Assembly (NCBI RefSeq): GCF_032854445.1
Contig: NC_088303.1
Span: 20,903,501 to 20,967,500, forward strand
Origin: Liolophura sinensis
Taxonomy: Eukaryota; Mollusca; Polyplacophora; Chitonida; Chitonidae
DNA length: 64,000 nt
Reading direction: 5' to 3'
The position numbers and the translations under genes were made by a program. Positions 21,723-34,400 of this stretch are shown here, one piece after another; the first letter of the stretch is position 1; every line of letters begins with the position of its first letter. The notes under the pieces were generated by a model. The model had not been told where the DNA came from. It saw only the letters and a program-made list of their open reading frames with translations, and made no database searches.

Positions 21723-24700
21723 CAGTTTGAGAAAGTTGAGACCAGGTTGCATGTTAAACAAATTTATTGTTGCCTGGTTCACACCAATATACCAATATCA
21801 GAATACCAATATCTTTAAGAGGAGACAAACCTGGCATATTTGCAGGCTGTCAGAGTTTGCTGATGGGACCAATGCTTTCTCATCTTCTAAAAAAACATCA
21901 CATTCTTTCATTGTCTAATAAAAAAAATGGAAACCAAAAAGCCTATCATCAAAAAATACATTAAACCTCAAAAGAAATACTGCAACAATATGGCAGCAAT
22001 GGATGCTAGAAGCATGATAACTTCTGTCCCAATCATCCCAGTAATAAATAGTTCACTAACTGAATACTTCAGCCTCTGAAACCAGCATTAGGATTCATTT
22101 AACATTTAAAGCAATGGTAAGTCCTTATTTTAACATATTTAAAAATAAATAAGGTCAAGTAAGACTTCACCCAGATGCAGAATCCATACAGGATCACCAA
22201 GCATGACATATTTGGGAACATTTATCCAATTTTTTTCCATCCTTTACAGAAAAACATTTTTATTTCATGAACACATGATGAAATTTTGATTTCCCGAACC
22301 TGTTGTACAGACAGCAGTAACATACTACTGTTGCAAATTTGTGATCTTTACTGTTTCCCTGATCATTGAAGTTTGAGTAGACATTTTACATATGAAAATT
22401 TGTTATATGCACGTTCGGTATATATGTACGTTTTCTCAGAAGAAAAGCGGACTGCAAAATGCAGAAGTGCTTTAAAATCCAGTCTGGATATGACAATGAT
22501 ATGATGTAACATGTAGCTAAAATTAAAGATAGTAGATCACCTACTTTGATATGTATACAATTTGCATGATATCAAGGTTGATATTCAAACACGAAATCCA
22601 ATGATACGCTTTAAGTTTTGCAACGAGAGGAAAACAGATTCGCAACTATAAGAACCATACTTATTCACCAGTGACTACAAAATATTTCAGAAGAATATAT
22701 TTAAGCAACATCAAATGAATGTGATTTTTTTTTGCTCACAATTTTGGCATAATTTATTTTTGGTTTTGGTGAACAATTTCCAAGGAAGACCCTAATGTTA
22801 ACCATTATCCATAAGACATCTGTGGGGTAAAAATTCTCCAAAAAGACAAGCAAATGTTGTTTGGGTGCCTTTTGCAGACATCAATTTACATATATTTAGA
22901 AAATAACACAAAAAAGTCTGTTCATTTACCATTATGTTGACATCTTAAGTGTTCAACAGAAAACAAATGTATTTCTTCTGAGACTTGACCAGAGTCTGAC
23001 TATTAGTAATATGTGAGACCAGCCCACCATTGTACTACGGATTCAATGTACATATAAATGTTTTCTTATAAGAGAGAGAAAAAAAAAATGTAAAACCTCT
23101 TACATTCTTAAAGAAACTCTCACTGGTGTAAAACTGTTAAATACTGTTCAGATGCTTTCTGAAATGACAACATCATTTTTGTTTTCCGTGTCAAAATGTA
23201 AGCCACCAGACTTTTTGGAGAACAGAATTACTTCAGCTGTACATTCCAGGTTCAAATGTAAAATAATCAGAAACAAGATTTTAGTCCTTTGCGACCCTCA
23301 CATGTATAACACCTGATGCAAAAAACTGAAGTCTGACCAACCGTCAGAACTATTATTGCTTCTAAAGACCACATTTTGTCAAAAGAAGAACATTTCTATC
23401 ACATAATTCTTCAGCAGAGTATCATGTTTTTCTTCTTAGTAAATATTTCAAACACAGCATGACAATAGTTAATATCTAAAGAACAAGTTTTCCAGAAAGA
23501 AAAAAACTAACCAAGCACAAAAGGTATAAACTTTAAGAATTAAAATATACATGTATTAGAATTTGTGTAGTTCTTAAAGATTAAAATTCACTTATCCCTT
23601 AAAAACACGGTAAAGATTTGTTTCAACATTTAAAATGGTTACAGCACCTTGCATTCCCATAACTCATGGATAGCAATTGGAAATTAGGGCTTGTCACACA
23701 CAACAACACTCTAGAATGAAGTGCAAATGTACCTGTCACTTGTTCACTGTTAAAATGTACCACATCCATACTTCTGCAGACATTGTGTTGCATAGGAGGG
23801 AATTGTTACTTTCTTCATTCTGAATGGTCCACATATCTTCGCATACAATATCAAGGTCACTAGTTCACAGAAGGTCAAGGTCTCTAGTCAGCACACAAAA
23901 ACTTGTAGCTAAGATACACTGCTCAGGCATGTTCATTATGCTAGCTCATAAAAACATCTTTGTTCACTTTCCTCCAATTACACACAATTATGTGGGTAAA
24001 CATACACAGGAGAGAACAAATTAACAAAGAAATTCAATGCTTAAACAGATCTTGGCCATTGCTCACAAGCAACACCAACAAGAACAAGACAAAGTTCTAA
24101 AAGCTGAATAGCATTGGAATCTTGAAAAAGTGATATTAAATCACTTTAAATCGTCGTCCACCTTTTCTCTGCCATCAACTGTAGATGCTAGTCTTTCCAT
24201 AATAACTACAAATTCACCACTATCAGAGGCTCTGAAGTCCAGCAACATTGTGCACTCTGACATCAAGTCCTAGAAGATGGGCACCACCTTGTTTTGTGCA
24301 AAGTCTAAGCGTAGTGAATATCCCTCTGCTGCCACCAGTCCTGGACAACTCCAGCACTTCTCCACAAGCTCTTCCTCTGCTCCTTACAGGCAGGCCACAA
24401 CAGCGGCATCACAGTTAGCATTTACCACAACGGAGGGTGCAAGCATGGCAGGCAATGTTTGTATTCACTTCCATGTGCTAACATGCTACCCAGACGTTGA
24501 CATCAATCACGAGGTTAAAGGTCACGGGTTCACAGGTCAGTATCCTGGCCTGTAAGGCGATACGACAGAAGGCATGGATTGTTTTAGGTTTTCGGTAGAG
24601 ATACATAGGCATACAATTTCACAGCTACAATGACAGGAGGTACAAGTACAGTAAAATACTTCCTATAGATATTCAACAAAAGCAAGGCATACAATAGAAA

Positions 24701-25160
24701 TAAATTGAATAAAAGGCAATAATGCTTCTGTATCTTCTAATATAAATATCAATTTACATGCCAAGAAAATTTACCTATTTCACTTAATTACAGGAAAACA
24801 GGAAATCAGTTGAGACATTATGATGAAAACGAATGTCTGGAGATGAGTAGATTACTGATATTAAAGACAGAATCACAACACCAACATGCACAGCTAATTA
24901 TTCAGTTACATCGATGCTTGAAAATGTCTATTAACACGAGTCCTGTCCCATCTTGGTGCTTTTGTTAATGTTACTCCCTGGTAATGTCCTGCTACGACTT
25001 TTGCTTCCAAAGGTTGCAGTACTGTAGCATGCAAAACCACCGGTTTGACCAGGTCAAAAAACAGAAGGGCAGAATGACGAGCCACAGAGCAAATGAAAAT
25101 ATAAATGACAAGAAGGCAGAGTAGCAGGCTGAATGGCTACGGGAAAGACCACATGACATC

Positions 25161-25414
25161 TCACATGACATCCACAAAGAACTCACAAGGATTTCCCATG
25201 GCCATTCTGAAAGACTGTCGACTGCCGCTGAGATCTTGGGGCATGTTGGCTAGCCCTGGTGGGGGTGGGGGTAAACTCCGCTCGCTAGGGGGACCTCGTC
25301 GTGCCCCGGCTAAGCTTCCTGTTTCTGTATCACTGCCGCCGCTGTGTCCTGGGCTCGCTTTTCCTTTCTCCTTGTCGTTTTTCCGACGTTCACTACTGCC
25401 AGAGGCGCTACTCC
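25161..25414 (-). CDS. DVL: DVL last coding exon (residues 603-686)
   Basis: Acceptor TCTTGCAG|GG, then [19 protein letters not shown], a GGSDTETGS patch, [12 protein letters not shown], and the hallmark C-terminus [20 protein letters not shown] followed by TGA. In vertebrates this C-terminal peptide can bind the protein's own PDZ domain. It starts at phase 1. Confidence 0.97.
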
Positions 25415-28400
25415 CTGCAAGACCAAGCATATCCACCTTGTACATATTCAGTTAAATATGCAAACTCCAATAAAGTATCTACTACTGAGGAATACGAACA
25501 CGAGCAATGAATTTTGCATATAAATACAAGGAAATGTGTAAACAAGCAGAAGACAATGTAAATATCCTTTCCAATTTCTGGGCCCAAAAGACATCGAGGG
25601 TAAACATACATTCCACAACAGCACTTGCACATATATGAGCGAACATACTCTTCATTATTGACATTTATTCAATTGTAAAGTCATAATTTGTCAAAACAAT
25701 CCCAAAAAGGATAACTCTCCTGCATTTTTGGGCCATAAAACAAATCCGGTTTAAAAAAAATGAGAAAAAAAATGGGAGCTACATACTTTAAAAAAGTTAA
25801 CATTAGTTGCAGTGTCCTGGTTTTTAAAACGGGTGCATGTGAAGTAGAATTATTGGACTGACATACATGTTAATAGTAAGATCATCAACTGTGATAGCTC
25901 ACCTATTAACCAAACATTTCCTGTGTGTACCAAGTGCAATTTGGGACATGTCCAAAAAACTGAATTAGGGGAGCCTCACAGTGCAAGAGTGTGTTATAGG
26001 TGCTCAGAAAAAGTAAACCATCCCAACTGCACCACCTTTTTTAAATATTTGGGGTGATTTAGTCATTCATTGATGACAAGATTAAACTCCATTGCTTTCC
26101 AACAGAGATGGAGAATTTTGTACATGTGTGTATGGTGTATGCCATGTATGTGGAATTTCCTCATGGAGTGTTTTAGACACCCAGTGTGGTGGTCACAAAC
26201 TTGGCTTCTCTCAGAGATATTTAGGAGCTATTTCCAATAGAAACACACACAGTTATCCATATGTAATGCATCTGTTCCCCTAAACATGATCTATATTCTA
26301 CACTGGGCCCGACTGACTACATGTACAAGTGTGTGAAGAATAAGGCCAACTCCCATACAAGGATGCTGTATGTAAATGTGTACACAAATGTATGTCATAG
26401 TATCAGATTATCATACGACAAGTTTCAATTCCAGTCAAAATTATGGTGTCCCCTTGTTGCATTATGAACAACCAATAACATTTTTGACTAAAATTTAAAC
26501 CTTTGACTGGATTAAGAACCGAAGGAGACCTGATATTTTCAGAATTGGAACTAATACAATTCTGTCCCACCCTCCTCCCCCCAAATGCCAGAAATCCCAG
26601 CAATAACGGTATTATTTTTCTATGAAAATTGATCCTCAAAACTACCTACATGTATTGAAGTTCTCCCATGCATTTAGCGAGGAGAGAGAAGCTACAGACC
26701 AAAGTAAATCCATCAAGACAGCAGAAATGTTATAAATGTAACAGGCATCTACAGAGCTACGTGTAGACCATATGACATGCAGAACTAAAGCATCACTGCA
26801 AAAAATCGACTTTCCATTACTTAAGAAAAAATCAATCTTGTGTTCATACAAAGGCTTTTCATGTATATGCACTGCATGCCACAGCAACAGGCAAAACAAT
26901 ATCACCTTCTGACAGAGACACCACTTCTGACATCTTAAACACATTCTTTTGTCCTTTTACTTTCTACATGAATGACACCTTGACCAAAATATGCTCTGCA
27001 TGTAATCTATGTCATGATATGCAAATAGGTGTTTTTTCGTCTTATGTTCCAGTCTTTCTGCATCTTCTGCATCATCAAGTGGCAAAGAAACATCCCCTCC
27101 TCAATTTGTTGGAATGTTTTCCCACAGCACACTTATATCCCCAATGTTGGACCCTTCTAATACATCTTGCCTGGTGAAAAGCTGGTGACCATCTACCCCA
27201 TTGGTGTCCCAATGCATGTCCCTTGGGAAAGATTTTGGCCATCAGCTCCATTGGTGCGTTTGACCTTGTGGCTGCTCTACAACCTGCCTTATAGATGTCC
27301 CTGGTAGAAAGCTTTCGGCCAGCAGCCCCACTGGTGTATTTGACCTTGTGAATGCTATACAACCTGCCTTACAGAAGTCCCTGGTATAAAGCTTTTGGCC
27401 GTCAGCCCCACTGGTGTATCTGACCTTATCTGCCTTATACAAGTTGCTGGTAGAAAGCTTTTAGCCATCAGCCCCATTGGTGTATCTGACCTTATGTGCC
27501 TTATACAAGTTGCTGGTAGAAAGCTTTGGGCCATCAGCCCCACTAGTGAATTTGATCTTATCTACCTTTTACATGTCCCTGGTAGAAAGCTTTTGGCCAT
27601 CAGCCCCATTGGTGTATCTGACCTTATCTGCCTTAGAGATGTCCCTGGTAAAAAGCTTTTGGCCATAAGCCCCATTGGTGTATTTGCCTCACAGATGTCC
27701 CTGGTAGAAAGCTTTGGCCATCAGCCCCATTGGTGTACCTGACTTTATCAGCCTCATGCATGTCCCTGGTGGAAAGCTTTCAGCCATCAGCCGCATTGGT
27801 GTACTTGACCTTGTGATTGCTGTACAACCTGTCTTATACATGATACATGTCCCTGGTGGAAAGCTTTCAGCCATCAAACCCCATTGTAACTGGTGTATTT
27901 GATGTTGTGATTACAACCGGCCGGAGAGGCAAACCTGTTGGCCACCAATATCATTTATGTGTTAAGACTTAGTACTTAAAATGCATAAATATTTCCCATA
28001 TCAATTTTCCAAAAGGCTTCATCAGCATCTTCAGTGAGATCCACAGTACATATACGGATGAGTCAGGGTTAAACATGGTGAAAGCAAACTTGCTTCAACA
28101 AAACCATTTAAAACCACTTGTGTTGAGCTGAACATGTACATACACGGACAAGAGAAAATGTTAATACATGTACACTGACAATGAAAAGGTAGAAGCCTAT
28201 ACACGTCACTATGTCTGCTACATACTAGGATATATGCTATATGTACATCCACTGCTACATGTAACTGAATGCACACACTTGTACAGACTTAAAAGAGTAT
28301 CTGATCCAGTACACATATCCACATGGTGTTACATACAGGTAAGCATGGTAATGAGGATACATCAGACGGAGGTAGTTGTCAGTAGCAAGCCACAGAGTGA

Positions 28401-31400
28401 GTGCATGCCACTGACCTGAGCCTGACGCACTGTTATTGCAAGTAGCCTTACTAGCGCTGATCTCAGGCGACAGTTTCTCTTGCAGATTGTTGTTAGGCTC
28501 CACCTCCCCAGATGGCGCTGGTGACTTGGTCTCCCGACTAGCGGGGGATTTGTGAGCCAGAAACCGTGGCCGACAGGGAAAGAAGGGTACACACTGACAT
28601 GCGTAGTGAACTGTATGGTACAATAGGGAGAAAAACAAAATGGAAACGGCTTTAGCTGTTCAGTCCCACCAAGCACCTTTAGCTACCTGCATCCTTCTGA
28701 TCATAAACAAAAAGAATTCTTCGATTCAAGCATCCTAGGTATTCTATGTTATGCAGCCAGTGAAAGTAAAACCATTTGTTAGCCAATCAACTTCCTAACC
28801 ACCAACTCTGGAGCTAGGCAGATTATTAAACAGATTTCCACAAATGCTGGAAACAGACATTTTCTACAATTTGCAGATAAGTGTATGCAATATTACTAAA
28901 CACTAAAGAAACTGTAAAACTATCAGGTAGATGCAAAACTACCTGGCAGCTATTCGCCTATTCTTCATTTACCTTTCTACAGCAGATACGGTTAAAATGC
29001 GTTCGTACGAAACTAACATCTCACATGTTCTTTTGTTTTTTGTTTTAGAGTTGTGTTCATGTTGTTTTGCACTTTCTTGCACAACATACAAAGATATAAA
29101 AGGCTAATAAAAAAAAGAATAAGAGCACAACTTAGGCTGTTATTATACACAGGATAGCTATTACTCGTGCAGTATCTAGAGAGACAAAACAATGCTGTCA
29201 AACAAGAGGCAGGTCTAGGTGTATCATCAAACATGGGCTTGTGTCAAGAACACATTGCCTTACACACTGGTGGGTGAACATTACATAGAATAGCCACATG
29301 GGTGGGTGAGCAGTTAACAGAACAGCCAAAGCCAGCTTCCAAAGGGCCCTTCCAACAATCTGCAAGCCACTCGACACATTACCATAAACAGGTCAGCTGA
29401 GAGGTCACAGCTACATGTACCTGTACTAGCCGATAAAGTAAAATTTTAGGACAAATACAGGAATACATGTACAGGCACTCCAAATATCAACTGTATGTGT
29501 AAGTAATGGGGGACAGAACATAAACAGAAGGTATAATAAGAAAAAGGTGTAAAACAGAGTATCCAAAACGCAATTCAGCCAGCCACAAAACCTTTATCAA
29601 TCATACAGTCATAGCAATGCCCCCTCCCCTTCCTGCCTACATATTATTTGTATAACTTTCACTTACTCATTTATTTTTTTTTTTCAGTCTTGTTGTTTCA
29701 GCGTCACACATGTAAAGTGTAAACGCTGTAATACTATCTGTATTGAGATGATTATAACAATGCACCAAACATGAGCACAAGAGGCAACCATGGCCTCCAA
29801 TGACTTCTAGGTATCTCTCTCATCTATTAATTTCAGTACATTTGAACCTTCAATCTGACAATGTCTCATTAGTACCTGGCGTGTGACTGGCTGTATGTGA
29901 CCACTTAAAAAATCAAATGCCACAAAACTGGATCCACTTTCACAAAAATTCCTTATGAGTTTTTCACCTTTTCTTGCAAATTGCATCGTTTTATGGCATT
30001 AGTACCTAGATGAGCATTTTAGGAAATTATGAAAAAAATTGCTTGACTTTTTCTGAAAGTGGGCTACATGATTTCTGATAGATGTACAAACTACACAAAT
30101 CACTACAGAACAGACTACACAATGACATACATGTAGAGTGAGTGAGACCTAACTCAGTAAGCTAAATCTAAGACAAGGGATAAACTACATGTGACAAAAC
30201 AAAGAGAAAGTGTACATGTATCAATCTGCCTTTGGTTCCTCAAGTTTTTAAAAATTATTTTCATGTATGGAGTAAACATGTACCCTCTTGCTAGATTTAG
30301 TTTTTAAGCAAATATCTGAAGTGAAATGGTTGTTTGGACCAACAGCCAGCCAATAAGGTTACATTTAAGCTAGTTTGTATGTATATGAAACCGATAAGTG
30401 TGTCATAAAAACACACTAAGATTAAGACCTCTATGTAGATTTTAACATGAATGACTTCCATCTATATGTATATGTTTGTCTGTTACCCAATCTACTAGTT
30501 GCAGGCTGACCATATGATTTAATGTCAACCTAGATTTAAGTGAGTTAAAGGCAGTCAACTGACAGAAGGGGAAATAATCAGGTCTAACTTTTCAGATGAA
30601 ATCAAGGAGAATAAGATTACCTCCCCTTACCAGAAGCTTCATCGCCAGTTTTCATGGAACAAATATTCTACATTTATACAAGCTCACAGCCATGTAAAAT
30701 GAACTTAATTAGTTGAACCTCCAGTGGTTCAAGTATACACAGTAGCACATTAAAGATGAGGGAATACCAATTTCCCAAGAGAATGTCAGCATTCTATAAA
30801 AAGTAATTAAAGTTGGATCTAGAGGACATCAAAGCTTTGCTACAGATCCCGGTACTGGAAGTGAATCGGTTATGATGGGAAATTCTACGTAAACAATGTA
30901 GCGGTGGACTTACCTTAAATTTTGAGCAATACTCTATATTTTGTTAGTTTCTTTTTTGTGCCTAATAAATTTCAAGGATTATCAAGCCAAAACCACAATT
31001 TTCAATGCTTTTCAAGGCTGGGATAGTTACTTTCAAATATCAAGTTTTTCAATGTTTTTAAGGACCAGTATGAACCCTACACACATGGAACTGCCTCACA
31101 GTACGGAGCAGCTGCAACACAGTATTGAGAACCAGCCACAAGTTACTGAGCAGCTATCACTTAGCACTGAGCACCAGCCACACAATACTGAGCCCCGGCC
31201 ACACAGTAATGAGCAGCTTCAACACAGTACTGAGAACCAGCCACAAGTTACTGAGCAGCTATCACTTAGCACTGAGCACCAGCCACACAATACTGAGCCC
31301 TGGCCACACAGTAATGAGCAGCTTCAACACAGTACTGAGAACCAGCCACAAGTTACTGAGCAGCTATCACATAGCACTGAGCACCAGCCACACAATACTG

Positions 31401-34400
31401 AGCCCTGGCCACACAGTAATGAGCAGCTTCAACACAGTACTGAGAACCAGCCACAAGTTACTGAGCAGCTATCACATAGCACTGAGCACCAGCCACACAA
31501 TACTGAGCCCCGGCCACACAGTAATGAGCAGCCGCAACACAGTACTGAGAAACAGCCCCACAGCAATGCTCACCTTTGCGTGAGGCTGTGCCGTAGCTGT
31601 GCAGTACAAATGCAAACCTCCCAAACCAAAAGGGTTTACCTCAGGAAGAAAACATGTAAGATGAGGAGCAGGTGCCATGGTATAAATAAAGTGTAAATAT
31701 CAGCAAAGGTTTGGAGTTAGAAAACAGGTATTAAAATTAAATAAGATTAAAATACCAGACTATTAGAAAGTGAATATGTTGTGCCAGTGGTTTAAATCCT
31801 GAACTGGGTGCCAAGGCACTTTTGTAGGCAGGGCAGAACCGTATAGTGCATAGATAGACAGAGGACAGCTTGGGCCACAGTCACAAACTGTCATAGGTAA
31901 ATTGTTGGATGTAAACAAGGCGATGTCATACTACAGAGCACTGTAAAGACAACAAAAAGGGACATTCAACTTTATTTACAGCAAATAATTTACATATGAG
32001 GTTTGGCGACAGTGGCTTGCTGCAGACTAGTTTACAAACCCGAGCTAATGGAAGATGCCTTGGAGCATACATGCTTCCGGTGGCCATGCTGTATGGCTTG
32101 CCCCCGCAAAGTGGGGTGGGGCTGTTGTGAATTTTGTTTATCCTTATTTTCCCAAAGCTTGCGCAACTGATTGTAAGTACTAAGTAAACAAGTACAGTCT
32201 TTGGCGGCTACTGCAAAGAAAGAAACCGAAACAAACAAGTGTGGAATACAATAAAAAAAAACTTTCTTTCTTTCAGAATAGACTTCAATGGCAGAGGCAA
32301 CAAAGCCTGTATTTTGATGAAAATAAAATGCAACGTGAGATGAAATAAACAGAGAGAATGGCAAAGTGCAGAAGCAAAAAGAAAGCCTTAGATTCCAAAG
32401 CAGAGAGAGGAAAATGTGCAGAAGCAGCCAGTGTGTTCACAGCTGACAGTGCCTAACACCCATGATGCAACCCTCTGATGATTAATGCCTTTGATGGATA
32501 GACTGAACTAGGCTGTGCTGTCAAAAGTTAAGCAGTACATGGACAACAAAACATATCTTTGGGTAGACTGTGATAATGTCTTGAAAAACATGTAATTCAT
32601 TCTAAACTCATACTTCACAAATTACTAGAAGGGTACATGTATTTTACTGCATACACAACATGAAATGCAAATAAACAACATACAGAAATATACATGGGAA
32701 TAATCAACATGTTCATCATTACATACACAGTAAGTTTCCAACACATTATTTCAATTCACTTAAAGTAACACAATCATTATATGAACATGAACACAGTTTT
32801 GATGAAGCATGACAATCTGTATACACTTCATGTAAGATGGCACCAAGATGCATGACAATGTTACGAACACCAGTGCACTTGATGACCCAACACCTCAACA
32901 AAGAGACATAAATACCAAGATCTGATACCCATCTGAAATCTGAAGATGCGCTCAAAAATCACAGAACTGTTTTGATACTACATTATATAAATTAAAACAA
33001 CACTGTTTTCTTTCCCTTTTTTTTCTTGCTTTTTTTTTTCTTCCGAACATCTTCAGATCTTTTCTTGTGTCAAACACAAAACATTCAGTAGTTAAAGGTA
33101 GAACGCAGCCATAAGACATGGTCAGTACCTTCAGAAAGAAATAAGTATGATAAGTTTATAGAACTGCAGAAAAGCAAGGCAGCATGATTATAAAATGTTG
33201 GCGAACATTTAGCAAGCCTGTATAAAATCAGTGGAACATCAGCCTACTTGAACAGCATCTCCAGATGCATAGTTAGTACATGTATATACTGAAGTTTGAA
33301 GAGAACACATGGAGGAAATGATGACCATGACAAGATGGAGAGTGGCAATAAAAAGTAAATAACTGATCATGGCTCAAAGCCACTTTGTTACAAAAATTGA
33401 AACCAAGCTGAAACTCTTACATTTTTATATTGGTAATACTGTTCTGATCTTTTGAAATCACAAACTAAGAATGTACTTGTTTGTGGAATTTAATACGCTA
33501 ATAACTGATCTGATTTGACTGTTGCTGAAAACCATAGCTCAGAATTTTTTTTAATTATATAGTGTGGGGTCAGTTAACTAAGTGGAGTAGGGTAATCTAG
33601 TGCCCTTGCTAAACTACTCAAAAATAAGATTTTTTTTTAAAACCACAACAGAAGAAGGTGGACCATGAATTAAAGGAGTCAAATTACATTATGATCTTCA
33701 TGTACAGATAATATACACGTGCATAGATTGAATCATTTTAGTGCCTCAAAATCTCAAGGTAATTTCTTCAATTAAGACTTAATGTACATCGACGAAGCTG
33801 GTTTAGTAGTAACCTTGCTGGAAAGTCATGACAGGCACATAGATATGTATGTCGTTAATAAATTAATAATTTAAATTGGTAAGGATGAAAGACAATAGAA
33901 ATTTCTACACATTGTTTTCAATACATCCTGTGTTTAGATCTTTCACCTTGATTAGGCTGTAAATTGCCTAGAAAAAGATGGTGAATAACACGTCAGACAA
34001 GCCTACACACAGATCTACACGAAGATGTTTCTTGCGTACAACAATGTCTTTGAAACTAATTGTTTTATAGGGACTTGGAAATATAAAATAAGTAAAACTT
34101 TTTCAAATTTCGAATTTATTACTTATACAAATAATGCATTGTCCAAAAAATTAAAATGTTTGTCAAGCCTTGAAACTCGTCAACCTACTCATGTAGTCCC
34201 AGATTAAATGATCAATAACCGCATAGCATTCAATCACAGTTGTTCTTTTGTATGCATGCACAAGGTTGAAGTACAATTATGGCATGTTAATGCCAGTTAC
34301 ATGTATGCATGGATTAAACTATAAAAAACATTAATATATAGAAAGCCGACAGAAGCAAGCATGGTGGACAGTTATGTATGGGATACACATTCAAACCAAA

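Larger units (their letters stand above)
21120..25160 (-). other. DVL: Probable long 3' untranslated region of DVL
   Basis: About 4 kb of AT-rich minus-strand sequence directly after the DVL stop codon, with no exon-like open frame. A well-formed polyadenylation region near 21134 is the likely distal end; nearer AATAAA matches lie near 21763, 22259 and 22753. Extent is inferred from signals only. Vertebrate DVL transcripts have shorter 3' UTRs, so a proximal end is also possible. Confidence 0.4.

Noticed and set aside
25105-25455. 116-codon plus-strand frame
   Set aside because: Antisense shadow of the last DVL exon.
27395-27742. 115-codon plus-strand open frame of repeated [10 protein letters not shown]-type units
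   Set aside because: Made wholly of minisatellite units whose length is a multiple of three; no start context or splice partner.
28362-28676. 104-codon minus-strand frame across the 195-nt exon
   Set aside because: A different frame from the one that joins in phase to the neighbouring DVL exons; treated as a shadow.
31085-31572. CRISPR-like array
   Set aside because: Units are directly contiguous without unique spacers, and the genome is eukaryotic; it is a minisatellite.
30941-31696. 251-codon plus-strand open frame, the longest after MEPCE exon 1
   Set aside because: It is almost entirely the 21/105-bp tandem array; a second frame is also open across it, and it lies antisense inside a DVL intron.
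32032-32364. 110-codon minus-strand open frame in a DVL intron
   Set aside because: No recognised family and no phase-compatible splice sites noticed.
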